This document shows positions 1 to 7,115 of a stretch of 28,014 bases of DNA, in pieces. The position numbers and the translations under genes were made by a program. The notes below the pieces were generated by a model. That model was given only the letters and a program-made list of their open reading frames with translations. It made no database searches and was not told the DNA's origin. The DNA lies in NCBI GenBank assembly GCA_002434245.1, contig DJJR01000038.1:1-28014 (forward strand), read 5' to 3'. Positions within the stretch are counted from its first letter, which is position 1, and each line of letters begins with the position of its first letter. The stretch is from Pelosinus fermentans (GTDB taxonomy: Bacteria; Bacillota; Negativicutes; DSM-13327).

Positions 1-629
1 GGCAGTATGGCTTCTTCAACGGTTTCATGTAATTGGGCAATATGACTTAGGTCTACCATGAGACCAAAGTTATCATATTCGGCGCGAATCTCTTGGGCAA
101 AACGTTTGGCAAGAGCAGCAGGACCAATTAAGGATTTTTTGTCAAAGTCATAGTCAAATACTTCGAGAATAATTTTTAGATTCCCTTTTGCTTTGGCATA
201 GGCACATAGTTCTTTGGTTGATTTTACGAGGGCCGCAAAGGCTTCTTCTTTTTTGGCTTCTTCATATTTTCCCGAAAGAAAGGCACAACCTACAGCACCT
301 AATTCATAGGCTTCGTCCACCCCTTCTTTTAAGGAAGCCAGGGCTTCTATGCGTACTTTTTCATCCAGGGAGTTAATGTTGAGGCCTGTTGTCAGATGCC
401 TTGGCTGGCAGCCATAACCCACTGTCAAGCCAGCGGTTTTGACGACTTCTGCCACTTGCTTTCTAGTGTCTTTGTCTTTTATCCAGGTTAGTTCAATGGC
501 ATCAAAATAATCATCGTTGGCAATCTTTTTGGCAGCTTCCAGTATTGGACCTTCTCCTTTTATCGTCGTAGGATAGGCCATAAAATTTACGATGCCGACT
601 TGCATGTATTTCTTCATAGATTCAATCAT
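1..629 (-). CDS. Sugar phosphate isomerase/epimerase, TIM barrel (partial, C-terminus beyond window edge)
   Basis: The reading frame runs open from an ATG at 629 off the left edge of the window, giving about 209 residues without a stop. A GGAGGT SD site at 638-643 lies 8 nt before the ATG and fixes the start. The protein begins MIESMKKYMQVGIVNF and later has ILEVFDYDFDKK, with a metal-ligand-type Glu, and GLMVDLSHI, with Asp and His. These are hallmarks of the xylose-isomerase-like/AP-endonuclease-2 TIM-barrel family, which isomerises or epimerises sugars with a divalent metal. It is the third gene of the transketolase operon, 49 bp after the C-subunit, so its substrate is probably a sugar or sugar phosphate feeding transketolase. 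The exact substrate cannot be told. The family call is firm and the function is inferred. Confidence 0.8.
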   Translation of the reverse strand, partial: MIESMKKYMQVGIVNFMAYPTTIKGEGPILEAAKKIANDDYFDAIELTWIKDKDTRKQVAEVVKTAGLTVGYGCQPRHLTTGLNINSLDEKVRIEALASLKEGVDEAYELGAVGCAFLSGKYEEAKKEEAFAALVKSTKELCAYAKAKGNLKIILEVFDYDFDKKSLIGPAALAKRFAQEIRAEYDNFGLMVDLSHIAQLHETVEEAIL

Positions 630-678
630 TTGTACATACCTCCATTTTATTTTTATTTAGTTCTTACATTTTAATCTT

Positions 679-1626
679 TTATTTGATTTTTCTTGCTAAT
701 GCCTTTTGAGCCGCCAAAACGATATCATTTGCTACAAGATGGTACTTAACTACCAGTTCTTCAGGCGTACCGCTTTCCCCAAAGGTATCTTGAATGCCTA
801 CCATTTCTACAGGTACTGGTTTGTTTTTCACCAATACTTCTGAAACAGCGCTGCCCAGCCCTCCGGCCACCTGATGTTCTTCAGCAGTAACAATTGCCTG
901 GGTTTCTTCTGCAGCTTGCAATACGACGGCTTCGTCCAATGGCTTTATCGTATGCATATTAATAACTCTAGCCGAGATTCCCATTGCTGCCAGTTGTTCA
1001 TTGGCTAATAAAGCTTCATAGACAATAGGACCGCAAGCAATAATTGTTACATCCGTGCCTTCCTTTAGCACATTGGCTTTACCAATTTCAAAGAAGTCCT
1101 TTTCCTCAGTGAATACGGGAGTTGCTTCTCTGGCAAACCGCAAGTAGCAAGGTCCTTTTACATTAGCAGCTGCAATGGTAGCCTTCTTAGCTTCAACAGC
1201 ATCACAAGGAACAATTACTCGCATATGAGGCAATACTCTCATTAAGGCAATATCTTCTAAAGCTTGATGAGTAGCACCGTCAGGACCAACAGAAATCCCG
1301 CCGTGAGCTCCGGCAATTTTTACATTTAATTCAGAATAGCAAATGGTCGTTCTAATTTGGTCCCATGCTCTGCCTGTAACAAAGACACCATAAGTAGTAG
1401 CAAAGGGTATCTTCCCGCCCAAGGATAGACCTGCTGCAGTACCAAGCATATCCTGTTCAGCTATACCAATATCAAAAAATCGTTCAGGAAATTTGTCAGC
1501 AAACCAATCCGAACGTGTTGATTTTGCAAGATCTGCATCTAATACTACAACTTCTGAGTTAGCCGCTCCAAGTTCAATTAATCCATGACCGTAACCATCT
1601 CGATTTGGCAACATTTTTATGCTCAT
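679..1626 (-). CDS. Transketolase, C-terminal (pyrimidine-binding) subunit
   Basis: This 315-residue protein is the C-terminal half of a split transketolase, carrying the pyrimidine-binding and C-terminal domains. The motif FDIGIAEQDMLGTAAGL near residues 51-67 holds the conserved Glu (E57) that activates thiamine diphosphate, and HGGISVGPDGATHQ is the usual active-site loop. A full transketolase is about 620-660 residues, and this plus its neighbour (276) sums to about 590. It starts 2 bp after the N-subunit stop, with AAGGGG of the upstream gene's end serving as SD, so the pair is translationally coupled. The heterodimer transfers two-carbon ketol units between sugar phosphates in the cytoplasm. 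A DXS-like activity is unlikely given the short length and sugar-gene context. Confidence 0.9.
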   Translation of the reverse strand: MSIKMLPNRDGYGHGLIELGAANSEVVVLDADLAKSTRSDWFADKFPERFFDIGIAEQDMLGTAAGLSLGGKIPFATTYGVFVTGRAWDQIRTTICYSELNVKIAGAHGGISVGPDGATHQALEDIALMRVLPHMRVIVPCDAVEAKKATIAAANVKGPCYLRFAREATPVFTEEKDFFEIGKANVLKEGTDVTIIACGPIVYEALLANEQLAAMGISARVINMHTIKPLDEAVVLQAAEETQAIVTAEEHQVAGGLGSAVSEVLVKNKPVPVEMVGIQDTFGESGTPEELVVKYHLVANDIVLAAQKALARKIK

Positions 1627-1628
1627 TG

Positions 1629-2459
1629 TTAGTTCCCCTTTCCATAGATATCATCTAATGCGATTTGCAGTTCTTTTTCATTGCAGCTTTTTCCATGCCA
1701 GCCTGCAACATTCTCCATGAAGGAGCAGCCTTTCCCTTTGACAGTAGTCGCAATGATCACGCTTGGTTTTCCCTTTGTTTGCTTTGCCTCTTCATAGGCA
1801 GCAAGAACTTGTGAAAGATCATGTCCATCAATTTGGATCGTATGCCAATTGAAAGACTGCCATTTTTCTACTAAGGGAGCAACACCCATAACTGATTCTA
1901 CAGCACCGTCAATCTGTAGATTATTATAGTCAACCAGGGCACAAACTTGATCCAATTTGTAGTGTGCGGCAGTCATTACAGCTTCCCATACCTGTCCTTC
2001 CTGCAATTCCCCATCTCCTAAAAGACAATAGATTCGAAAGTCTTTTTTATTCAATTTAGCCGATAGAGCCAAGCCATTGGCAATGGATAGTCCTTGCCCT
2101 AGTGAACCACTGGAAACTTCCAATCCAGAAAGCAGCTTGCTGCTGGGATGTCCCTGCAATCTCGAACCCAGTTTACGCAGCGTCAGCAATTCTTCAACAG
2201 GAAAGTATCCACTTCTGGCCATCACTGAATAAAGCACAGGGCAAACATGACCTTTTGACAAGATAAAACGATCCCGTTCAGGCCATGTTACTTCTTCCGG
2301 CCTATGCTTCATTACATTCAGATACAAAGCTGTCATTAACTCCACAGCGGAAAGGCTGCCTCCTGGGTGACCAGACCCAGCAGCAGCAGTCATTTTTACG
2401 ATATCTCCTCGCACATCTTTACAGCTTTTTTTAAGTTCTTCTAAACTTTGTGTATACAA
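1629..2459 (-). CDS. Transketolase, N-terminal (ThDP pyrophosphate-binding) subunit
   Basis: This 276-residue protein is the N-terminal half of a split transketolase. Visible motifs are AAGSGHPGGSLS (catalytic-type His31), SKGHVCPVLY, GSLGQGLSIANGLAL and the ThDP/Mg signature GDGELQEG (GDG at 148-150) ending in DYNNLQIDG (NN at 179-180). It is the first gene of the operon and is followed 2 bp later by the C-subunit. Its SD is GAGAGGGGCTG upstream of the ATG at 2459. Split transketolases are common in Firmicutes and archaea, often as extra copies in sugar operons beside a full-length housekeeping enzyme. Here the pair is followed by a sugar isomerase and preceded by a FadR-type regulator, so a dedicated catabolic role is likely. 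Confidence 0.9.
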   Translation of the reverse strand: MYTQSLEELKKSCKDVRGDIVKMTAAAGSGHPGGSLSAVELMTALYLNVMKHRPEEVTWPERDRFILSKGHVCPVLYSVMARSGYFPVEELLTLRKLGSRLQGHPSSKLLSGLEVSSGSLGQGLSIANGLALSAKLNKKDFRIYCLLGDGELQEGQVWEAVMTAAHYKLDQVCALVDYNNLQIDGAVESVMGVAPLVEKWQSFNWHTIQIDGHDLSQVLAAYEEAKQTKGKPSVIIATTVKGKGCSFMENVAGWHGKSCNEKELQIALDDIYGKGN

Positions 2460-2519
2460 AACTTCAGCCCCTCTCCATCTACATATTTACGATAACCTAT
2501 GAATAAGATATTTTGTAAC

Positions 2520-2551
2520 TTTCTAGGAAGCATCAAGAATATTCCCAGAAA
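2520..2551 (-). repeat. Hairpin in the transketolase leader
   Basis: TTTCTAGGAA at 2520-2529 and TTCCCAGAAA at 2542-2551 pair over ten positions with one mismatch that becomes a G-U pair in the minus-strand RNA. It lies about 60-90 nt upstream of the transketolase start codon and has no U-run, so it is not a simple terminator. Role unknown. Confidence 0.4.
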
Positions 2552-2573
2552 GAAATACACGGCAATATACCAG

Positions 2574-2601
2574 CTAATACTGTATTTAAAACAGTAATCA
2601 A
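2574..2601 (-). promoter_or_regulatory. Candidate promoter with spacer dyad for the transketolase operon
   Basis: On the minus strand, TTGATT (2601-2596) and TATTAG (2579-2574) are separated by 16 bp. The spacer and flanks form a perfect dyad: TACTGT at 2578-2583 and ACAGTA at 2591-2596, separated by 7 bp. A dyad between the -35 and -10 boxes is a classic repressor site, and the adjacent FadR-type GntR protein is an obvious candidate. Seen: the boxes and the dyad. Inferred: function. Confidence 0.4.
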
Positions 2602-2615
2602 AACGTTAAATTTTC

Positions 2616-2656
2616 ATCACCTAGATACTTTCTTGATAATCAACTGTCTAGGTGAT
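2616..2656 (-). repeat. 10-bp inverted repeat downstream of the GntR gene
   Basis: ATCACCTAGA (2616-2625) and TCTAGGTGAT (2647-2656) are perfect inverted copies around a 21-nt loop. The repeat lies between the end of the GntR gene and the transketolase promoter. On the minus strand it is followed by GAAAATTT rather than a U-run, so intrinsic termination is doubtful. It may be a weak terminator, an RNA stabiliser or an operator. Confidence 0.45.
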
Positions 2657-2736
2657 CGTACCACTCAGTATAAAAAAATAATCCTAAGCTCCTTCAAAGA
2701 TAATGAACAGCTATGCTATCGACTATTCCACCTGCA

Positions 2737-3477
2737 TTATTTTTGCAAAAAAGCACGTTCTATATTTTTGAGGTGTTCAAGCATTGCATGAGTAGCCATT
2801 TTGGAATCTCTGCTTTTTATAGCATTAAAAATTGTCTCGTGTTCCTTATGGTATTTCTCGCCGCGTCCTAAAACTTCCAAACTTTTCTCTTTCATAATTG
2901 TCCACAAATGCTTACTCATTTGATCCGTTATCTCAAGCATTGTGCGATATAATATTTCATTCTTTGCACCTCGTGCAAATGCCAAATGAACTTTCCGGTC
3001 CAGCTCAAAAGGATGCTGACCTTCATCCGGGTTATTTTTTAAAGCGATTAAGGCTGTTTCCATTTCCTCAAGGTCTTGCTCTGTAGCCCTCTTTGCTGCA
3101 AGACTAACTATCTCTACTTCGATTACTCGCCTTGCTTCTAATAATTCAAAAGGATTCATTAAACCTTCATCCTCTTTAGGCATTGTCATCAAATTTGATA
3201 TTGCATCCGGTCTTACAAAAGTTCCTATACCATGTTTTACCTCTAGTAAACCAATTGCTTCTAAGACACTGAGTGCTTCTCTGAGAGATTGCCGCCCAAT
3301 ATTTAAAGCTGAAGATAATGTTCTTTCGGAAGGAAGACGTTCACCTGGCTCTAATTCACCTTGTTCAATAAGCTTGCTGATTTGCTCAACAATTTCAGCA
3401 TAAGTTTTCGTTTGTTTTACAGATTGAAATTTCAGAACAGCCCCTCCTGATTTTTGATTATAAGATAACACGGTCAT
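2737..3477 (-). CDS. FadR-type GntR family transcriptional regulator
   Basis: This protein has an N-terminal winged helix with the GntR signature (PGERLPSERTLSSALNIGRQ, then REALSVLEAIGLLEVKHGIGTFV). A C-terminal all-helical FCD ligand-binding domain follows, with the metal-site-like pieces FELDRKVHLAFA, YHKEHETIFNAI and HAMLEHLKN. Such regulators usually repress a neighbouring sugar-acid or carboxylate operon until a small acid binds the FCD domain. It sits upstream of the transketolase operon on the same strand. The start is uncertain. The ATG at 3477 has a poor SD, whereas AGGAGGGG at 3448-3441 sits 5 nt before a CTG at 3435 that would begin the protein at KFQSVKQTKTYAEIVEQI, where family members usually begin. 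That start gives 232 residues, the family norm. Confidence 0.88.
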   Translation of the reverse strand: MTVLSYNQKSGGAVLKFQSVKQTKTYAEIVEQISKLIEQGELEPGERLPSERTLSSALNIGRQSLREALSVLEAIGLLEVKHGIGTFVRPDAISNLMTMPKEDEGLMNPFELLEARRVIEVEIVSLAAKRATEQDLEEMETALIALKNNPDEGQHPFELDRKVHLAFARGAKNEILYRTMLEITDQMSKHLWTIMKEKSLEVLGRGEKYHKEHETIFNAIKSRDSKMATHAMLEHLKNIERAFLQK

Positions 3478-3580
3478 CCTACCATTAATATTTAATAATT
3501 CGCATTAAAAATTAAAAATCCTGCTTAGCAACTAATAATAATTTATGTAATTATCTCTTTTTTATGAATTCTCTTTTAAA

Positions 3581-3609
3581 TTTACAATTAATGTCAATTG
3601 CGATATGCT
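3581..3609 (+). promoter_or_regulatory. Promoter of the small-ORF unit
   Basis: TTTACA at 3581-3586 and TATGCT at 3604-3609 are separated by exactly 17 bp, a good sigma-A spacing. The site lies 40 bp before the SD of the 29-codon ORF. It overlaps AT-rich repeats around CAATTG that could bind a regulator. Confidence 0.5.
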
Positions 3610-3648
3610 GTAATTACAATTGATACTGTTTTAAGAGGAGGCATCAAT

Positions 3649-3738
3649 ATGCAATTCGTTAAAAAAATTGGTTTATGGCTTTTTGCTGAACTGAAACGTC
3701 ACGGAGATCTTGCACTAGAGATCGGAAGAATCGATTGA
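3649..3738 (+). CDS. Small protein of 29 residues, unknown function
   Basis: An ATG at 3649 opens 29 codons ending in TGA at 3736-3738. GAGGAGG at 3635-3641 lies 7 nt before the ATG, an ideal ribosome site. A 17-bp-spaced promoter lies upstream and a terminator begins 17 bp after the stop, so the ORF fills a short transcript of its own. The peptide starts MQFVKKIGLWLFAELKR and has an amphipathic, Trp-containing first half (F3, V4, I7, L9, W10, L11, F12, L15 with K5, K6, E14, K16, R17) and a more polar second half containing GDLALEIGR. Net charge is near zero. It has no signal peptide and no full membrane span, so peripheral membrane binding or partner binding is possible. I do not recognise the family. 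It lies divergent from the GntR gene. Confidence 0.6.
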   Translation: MQFVKKIGLWLFAELKRHGDLALEIGRID

Positions 3739-3755
3739 ATATAGTCTTAACGAAT

Positions 3756-3793
3756 CATGTCTGGATTAAAATAATCTTAAGACATGTTTTTTT
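3756..3793 (+). terminator. Rho-independent terminator of the small-ORF unit
   Basis: CATGTCT (3756-3762) pairs with AGACATG (3780-3786), with a further GATTA/TAATC pairing inside and an AAA tip, followed by seven T at 3787-3793. The T-run is on the plus strand only, so it terminates the small-ORF transcript rather than the DUF362 gene. Confidence 0.75.
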
Positions 3794-3830
3794 ATTTTGA
3801 ACCCGATATCATTACCCATTCAATCAGTAA

Positions 3831-4919
3831 TTAGACAGACTCCAGCACTTTTATAATATCAGCTGCGGTGGGAGGACAGCCTACTACATATCGTGTGCAT
3901 TTATTTGTACAGCGGCCAATACCAATCCCCTGTAGTTCCTTGCCTTGAAAGTCCTGTCCAATGTAAATCGGCTGCTTGATCTTTTTTAACATATCTCTAT
4001 CATCCAGGCGCTGCAGTGCATGAACCAAACTGCCATAACAAGCTGAGCAAGCACTTTTGGCTATTACTTTCTTTGTCAAATACTGTACCTTATTAGACGG
4101 CTTACATGTACTGCTTTTCTTGAGCCCTACATTATACTCTTGTATTTTTGCTGCGGCAAGATTGCTGGAACCTACCCCCATGCTCTCAGCAACCTCAATA
4201 TACTCAATCTCCTCTTTTGTGTACCCTAGTAAGGATGCTGCATAGGTATCCATCAATACAGGATCTTTTCCGAGCAGGATACGATCCATCTGCACAGGGT
4301 TCCCCCCTTCTTCAAAGGTAAGATCGCCGGCCATACCATCAACAATAATTAATCCCATGGGAATCGCTTTTGCTAAATATCCAATTGGCTTCGTAAGGCC
4401 CAAAGCATGAAACCGTCTCTTTTCCTTATCAGGGATACATCCCTTTAAATTTTTTAATGCACAAGTCATTAGTGTCTGACAGTGGGCTTTTAACACCGGA
4501 ATATTGATTAAAAAATCAACTTGCAGTGGTTTTTGACAAACATTTAATTCTAAATCTCCCACTTTCCGTATGACCGAAGAGTCCTCTTTTAAGTCATAAA
4601 GAGGTACATTATATTTTCTTGCGAGATCTTCATAACCGCAGACCTTAAAGGCCCGTTTCGTATTATCCCCTACCCAGGACCCTTCCATGATGCTAATGTT
4701 CTTACACCCATGATTTTGCAAATACTGAATTACGCCTTCCACTATCGAAGGTGAGGTTGTTGCTCCTTCATTGGCAGGTTTTGCGACAACCAAATTTGGC
4801 TTTATGCCAATATGCATATCTACATTCAATTCTTTTATAAGCTGAATATTCTCCAGCATTTCATAAGTCATTTTCCGGGAATCCGAGCCATACATAACAT
4901 GAATATCATTTTTTTCCAT
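3831..4919 (-). CDS. DUF362 domain-containing protein, Cys-rich C-terminus
   Basis: This 362-residue protein has the DUF362 core, seen in IKPNLVVAKPANEGATTSP and INIPVLKAHCQTLMTCALKN followed by LKGCIPDKEKRRFH. Its C-terminal tail has paired cysteines (CSACYGS and GRCTNKCTRYVVGCPP) that could bind a metal or Fe-S cluster. DUF362 proteins often carry ferredoxin-like parts, but the biochemical role is generally unknown. The SD AAGGAGGAGAACC just before the ATG at 4919 supports the start. It stands alone: a strong terminator (4997-5057) separates it from the iol uptake operon upstream, and the downstream neighbour is on the other strand. A link to inositol metabolism is not shown by the sequence. 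Confidence 0.8.
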   Translation of the reverse strand: MEKNDIHVMYGSDSRKMTYEMLENIQLIKELNVDMHIGIKPNLVVAKPANEGATTSPSIVEGVIQYLQNHGCKNISIMEGSWVGDNTKRAFKVCGYEDLARKYNVPLYDLKEDSSVIRKVGDLELNVCQKPLQVDFLINIPVLKAHCQTLMTCALKNLKGCIPDKEKRRFHALGLTKPIGYLAKAIPMGLIIVDGMAGDLTFEEGGNPVQMDRILLGKDPVLMDTYAASLLGYTKEEIEYIEVAESMGVGSSNLAAAKIQEYNVGLKKSSTCKPSNKVQYLTKKVIAKSACSACYGSLVHALQRLDDRDMLKKIKQPIYIGQDFQGKELQGIGIGRCTNKCTRYVVGCPPTAADIIKVLESV

Positions 4920-4996
4920 GGTTCTCCTCCTTTTGATTTTCTAACAATGTATCACATTTTTGACCAAAATTCCATTATTTAATCAATATTGCCATC

Positions 4997-5057
4997 AAAA
5001 AATGCTTAAAAACAATAGGTAACATCGTAATTGTTACCTGTTGCCTTTAAGCATTTT
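4997..5057 (-). terminator. Two-tier hairpin terminator ending the inositol uptake operon
   Basis: The outer arms AAAATGCTTAAA (4999-5010) and TTTAAGCATTTT (5046-5057) are perfect inverted copies. Inner arms AGGTAACA (5017-5024) and TGTTACCT (5032-5039) also pair. On the minus strand the hairpin ends in six T. It begins 24 bp after the last gene of the operon. Confidence 0.85.
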
Positions 5058-5081
5058 AGCATGTGTAAATTATAAATAGAT

Positions 5082-6005
5082 CTATTTGCTGATTGTTTGT
5101 CTCAAGGCATCGATTGAGGTTTTCACTCCTTCTAGTGGAGTCATGGTCATGTCTTCCATTTCTAGAGATACATAATCATCATATCCTGCCATACGGCAAA
5201 CGGAGAAGAACTCTTTCCACCACAGCAAATCGTGCCCACATCCTACCGCTACATAATTCCATGAACGCTCCCCAAAGCGATCAATTGTTTTAGTATCCAG
5301 CACGCCATTCGCACCTACCATTCTGCGTTCCAGCCTGGAATCTTTGCCGTGAATATGATAAAGAGCTTTACCTAATACACGTACAGCCTCAATAGGATCT
5401 CCTCCCATCCAGAACATATGACCGGGATCCAAGTTCATGCCAACCATGTTACCAACTTCGCCCCTAAGCCTAAAAAGGGTTTCGGGATTATACACCAGCT
5501 GATAACCGTGATTTTCCAAGGCTATGCATTCAATACCACAATTTTCGGCATCCTTTACTAACTTGTGCCATGCAGGAATAGCTACCTCCTCCCACTGATA
5601 GGTAAGTACATCCTGTGTTTCAGGCGGCCAGCTTGTTGTCACCCATACAGGCGTGCTATCCCCCTTGCACCCCACTGGCAGACCGCTCATCATAATAATC
5701 TTTTTAATCCCTAACATTTGGGCAAGCTGAAATGTCTTTTGGGTTACAGCCAGGTCTTTTTCATATGCCAGAGGATTTCCTGAACAGTTCAGTGCAATCA
5801 GCTCAATATCTCGCTTTTTTAAGGCATCCATATAGTTATCTCTGGCAATTTTACTGGTAATAAGCTCGTCAAGATTTAGATGCGATGCCTTTGACCAGTT
5901 GCCTGTTGGAAGTTCCAACGCCTGAACTCCAAGACTCTGAACCATGTCTAACATTTCCTCAAAGTTCATATATCCCAGTGAATCGGGAATATAAGATAGC
6001 TTCAT
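5082..6005 (-). CDS. Sugar phosphate isomerase/epimerase, TIM barrel (IolE/IolH-like)
   Basis: This 307-residue TIM-barrel protein of the xylose-isomerase-like family starts MKLSYIPDSLGYMNFEEML. Metal-ligand-type residues are visible in IECIALENHGYQLV (Glu), VGMNLDPGHMFWMGGDP (Asp, His), LYHIHGKDSRLE (His) and YVSLEMEDM (Glu). Relatives include inosose isomerases and dehydratases (IolE, IolI, IolH) and tagatose epimerases. It is the last gene of the uptake operon, 14 bp after the second Gfo/Idh dehydrogenase. The pair probably acts on one substrate, such as a ketone of an inositol isomer. An AAGGAGAA SD lies before the ATG. Family certain, substrate not known. Confidence 0.82.
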   Translation of the reverse strand: MKLSYIPDSLGYMNFEEMLDMVQSLGVQALELPTGNWSKASHLNLDELITSKIARDNYMDALKKRDIELIALNCSGNPLAYEKDLAVTQKTFQLAQMLGIKKIIMMSGLPVGCKGDSTPVWVTTSWPPETQDVLTYQWEEVAIPAWHKLVKDAENCGIECIALENHGYQLVYNPETLFRLRGEVGNMVGMNLDPGHMFWMGGDPIEAVRVLGKALYHIHGKDSRLERRMVGANGVLDTKTIDRFGERSWNYVAVGCGHDLLWWKEFFSVCRMAGYDDYVSLEMEDMTMTPLEGVKTSIDALRQTISK

Positions 6006-6019
6006 AGGCAGCTTCTCCT

Positions 6020-7027
6020 TTATTTACTATAAAATGTCGAACACTCAGGCATGGTAATGGGAATAATCGTACCTTTCTCTCTAGCCTCAGTACAGGCATC
6101 CGCTGTAATGCATGCAGCATATCCATCCCATGCGGTTGGCCCTGCTACAACACCTTGCTTTACTCCATCAACCCACTGCTGAAACTCAATATCATACGCT
6201 TCAATAAATCGATCTGACCAGTCAGAAAATATCCCATAAGATAATGTTCCCTGGGAGCGCATTACAACAGAAGCCGGATCGGGAAGACGAATGGTACCCG
6301 TTTCACCTACAACTTCACACTGAACATCATAACCATATTGACAATTAACAAAGGACTCTATATCAATTCTGACTCCACTTTTGGTTTCCAATAGCACGAT
6401 CTGTGGATCACGCAGCCCGCCTTCTGCAAGACGGGAGCTTTTCGGCAGCAAGACCTGAGCAGTTTTATAGTCCTCACCCAATAGCCAGCGCAATACATCA
6501 ATCTCATGAATAACAGAATTCTTGATACTCATTTCAGTCGTATGCTTAGGTCCTGGAGTGGGATTTCGATGCACACAATGAAGCATCAACGGATCGCCGA
6601 TTTTTCCACTTTCAATGACAGTTTTCAGTTGCCTGTAACCTCTATCAAAACGTCTCATAAAACCAACCTGTACCAGCTGCTTTCCCCCTGCAATTTCAGC
6701 TTCCACAATTTTTTTGCAATCCTCTTTCGAGGTAGCCAAGGGCTTTTCGCATAGGACAAATTTTCCTGCTTTAATTGAAGCAAGAGCATACTGTGCATGA
6801 GTCGGATCCCAGGATGCAATGACAACAGCATCTACCTCCGCTGCATCAATGACTTCTTCACCAGTTACATAAAACTTGGCATTATACTTCTTGGCAATGT
6901 TTTTTGCCCTATCCACATTTAAATCAGATAATGCTACAACCTTTGCTCCTGTAATAACAGTAGTGATTCTGCGAATATGATCCTCTCCAATTGCCCCGGT
7001 TCCAATTACACCGATACGCAAATCCAT
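6020..7027 (-). CDS. Gfo/Idh/MocA family dehydrogenase, probable inositol (or scyllo-inositol) dehydrogenase
   Basis: This 335-residue protein has an N-terminal Rossmann fold (IGVIGTGAIGEDH), the EKP motif with K95 (CEKPLATS) and a C-terminal catalytic segment NSVIHEIDVLRWLLG. The family oxidises ring hydroxyls of sugars and inositols with NAD(P). In B. subtilis IolG the catalytic set is Lys97, Asp172 and His176. Here the Lys and the His (H174) are kept, but the Asp position reads Asn (N170), unlike the first dehydrogenase at 13596-14624. It is the second such enzyme in the operon and probably handles another inositol stereoisomer or the reverse reduction. The SD is a GGGGGGAA stretch 8 nt before the ATG. 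Confidence 0.85.
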   Translation of the reverse strand: MDLRIGVIGTGAIGEDHIRRITTVITGAKVVALSDLNVDRAKNIAKKYNAKFYVTGEEVIDAAEVDAVVIASWDPTHAQYALASIKAGKFVLCEKPLATSKEDCKKIVEAEIAGGKQLVQVGFMRRFDRGYRQLKTVIESGKIGDPLMLHCVHRNPTPGPKHTTEMSIKNSVIHEIDVLRWLLGEDYKTAQVLLPKSSRLAEGGLRDPQIVLLETKSGVRIDIESFVNCQYGYDVQCEVVGETGTIRLPDPASVVMRSQGTLSYGIFSDWSDRFIEAYDIEFQQWVDGVKQGVVAGPTAWDGYAACITADACTEAREKGTIIPITMPECSTFYSK

Positions 7028-7115
7028 AACAATGATTCCCCCCTAGATTTACATACTTATCAGACATAGTGCACTTATATGTATCGCCTTTTCATCCTAT
7101 ACTAAACATCTACTG

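Noticed and set aside
679..2459. Sulfoquinovose transketolase pathway genes
   Set aside because: Split transketolase alone is not diagnostic. No sulfosugar-specific gene is visible beside it, and the possible sulfoacetaldehyde-type genes lie 20 kb away in the iol locus.
2616..2656. Inverted repeat as a strong terminator of the GntR gene
   Set aside because: The minus-strand sequence after the stem is GAAAATTT with no U-run; kept only as a repeat.
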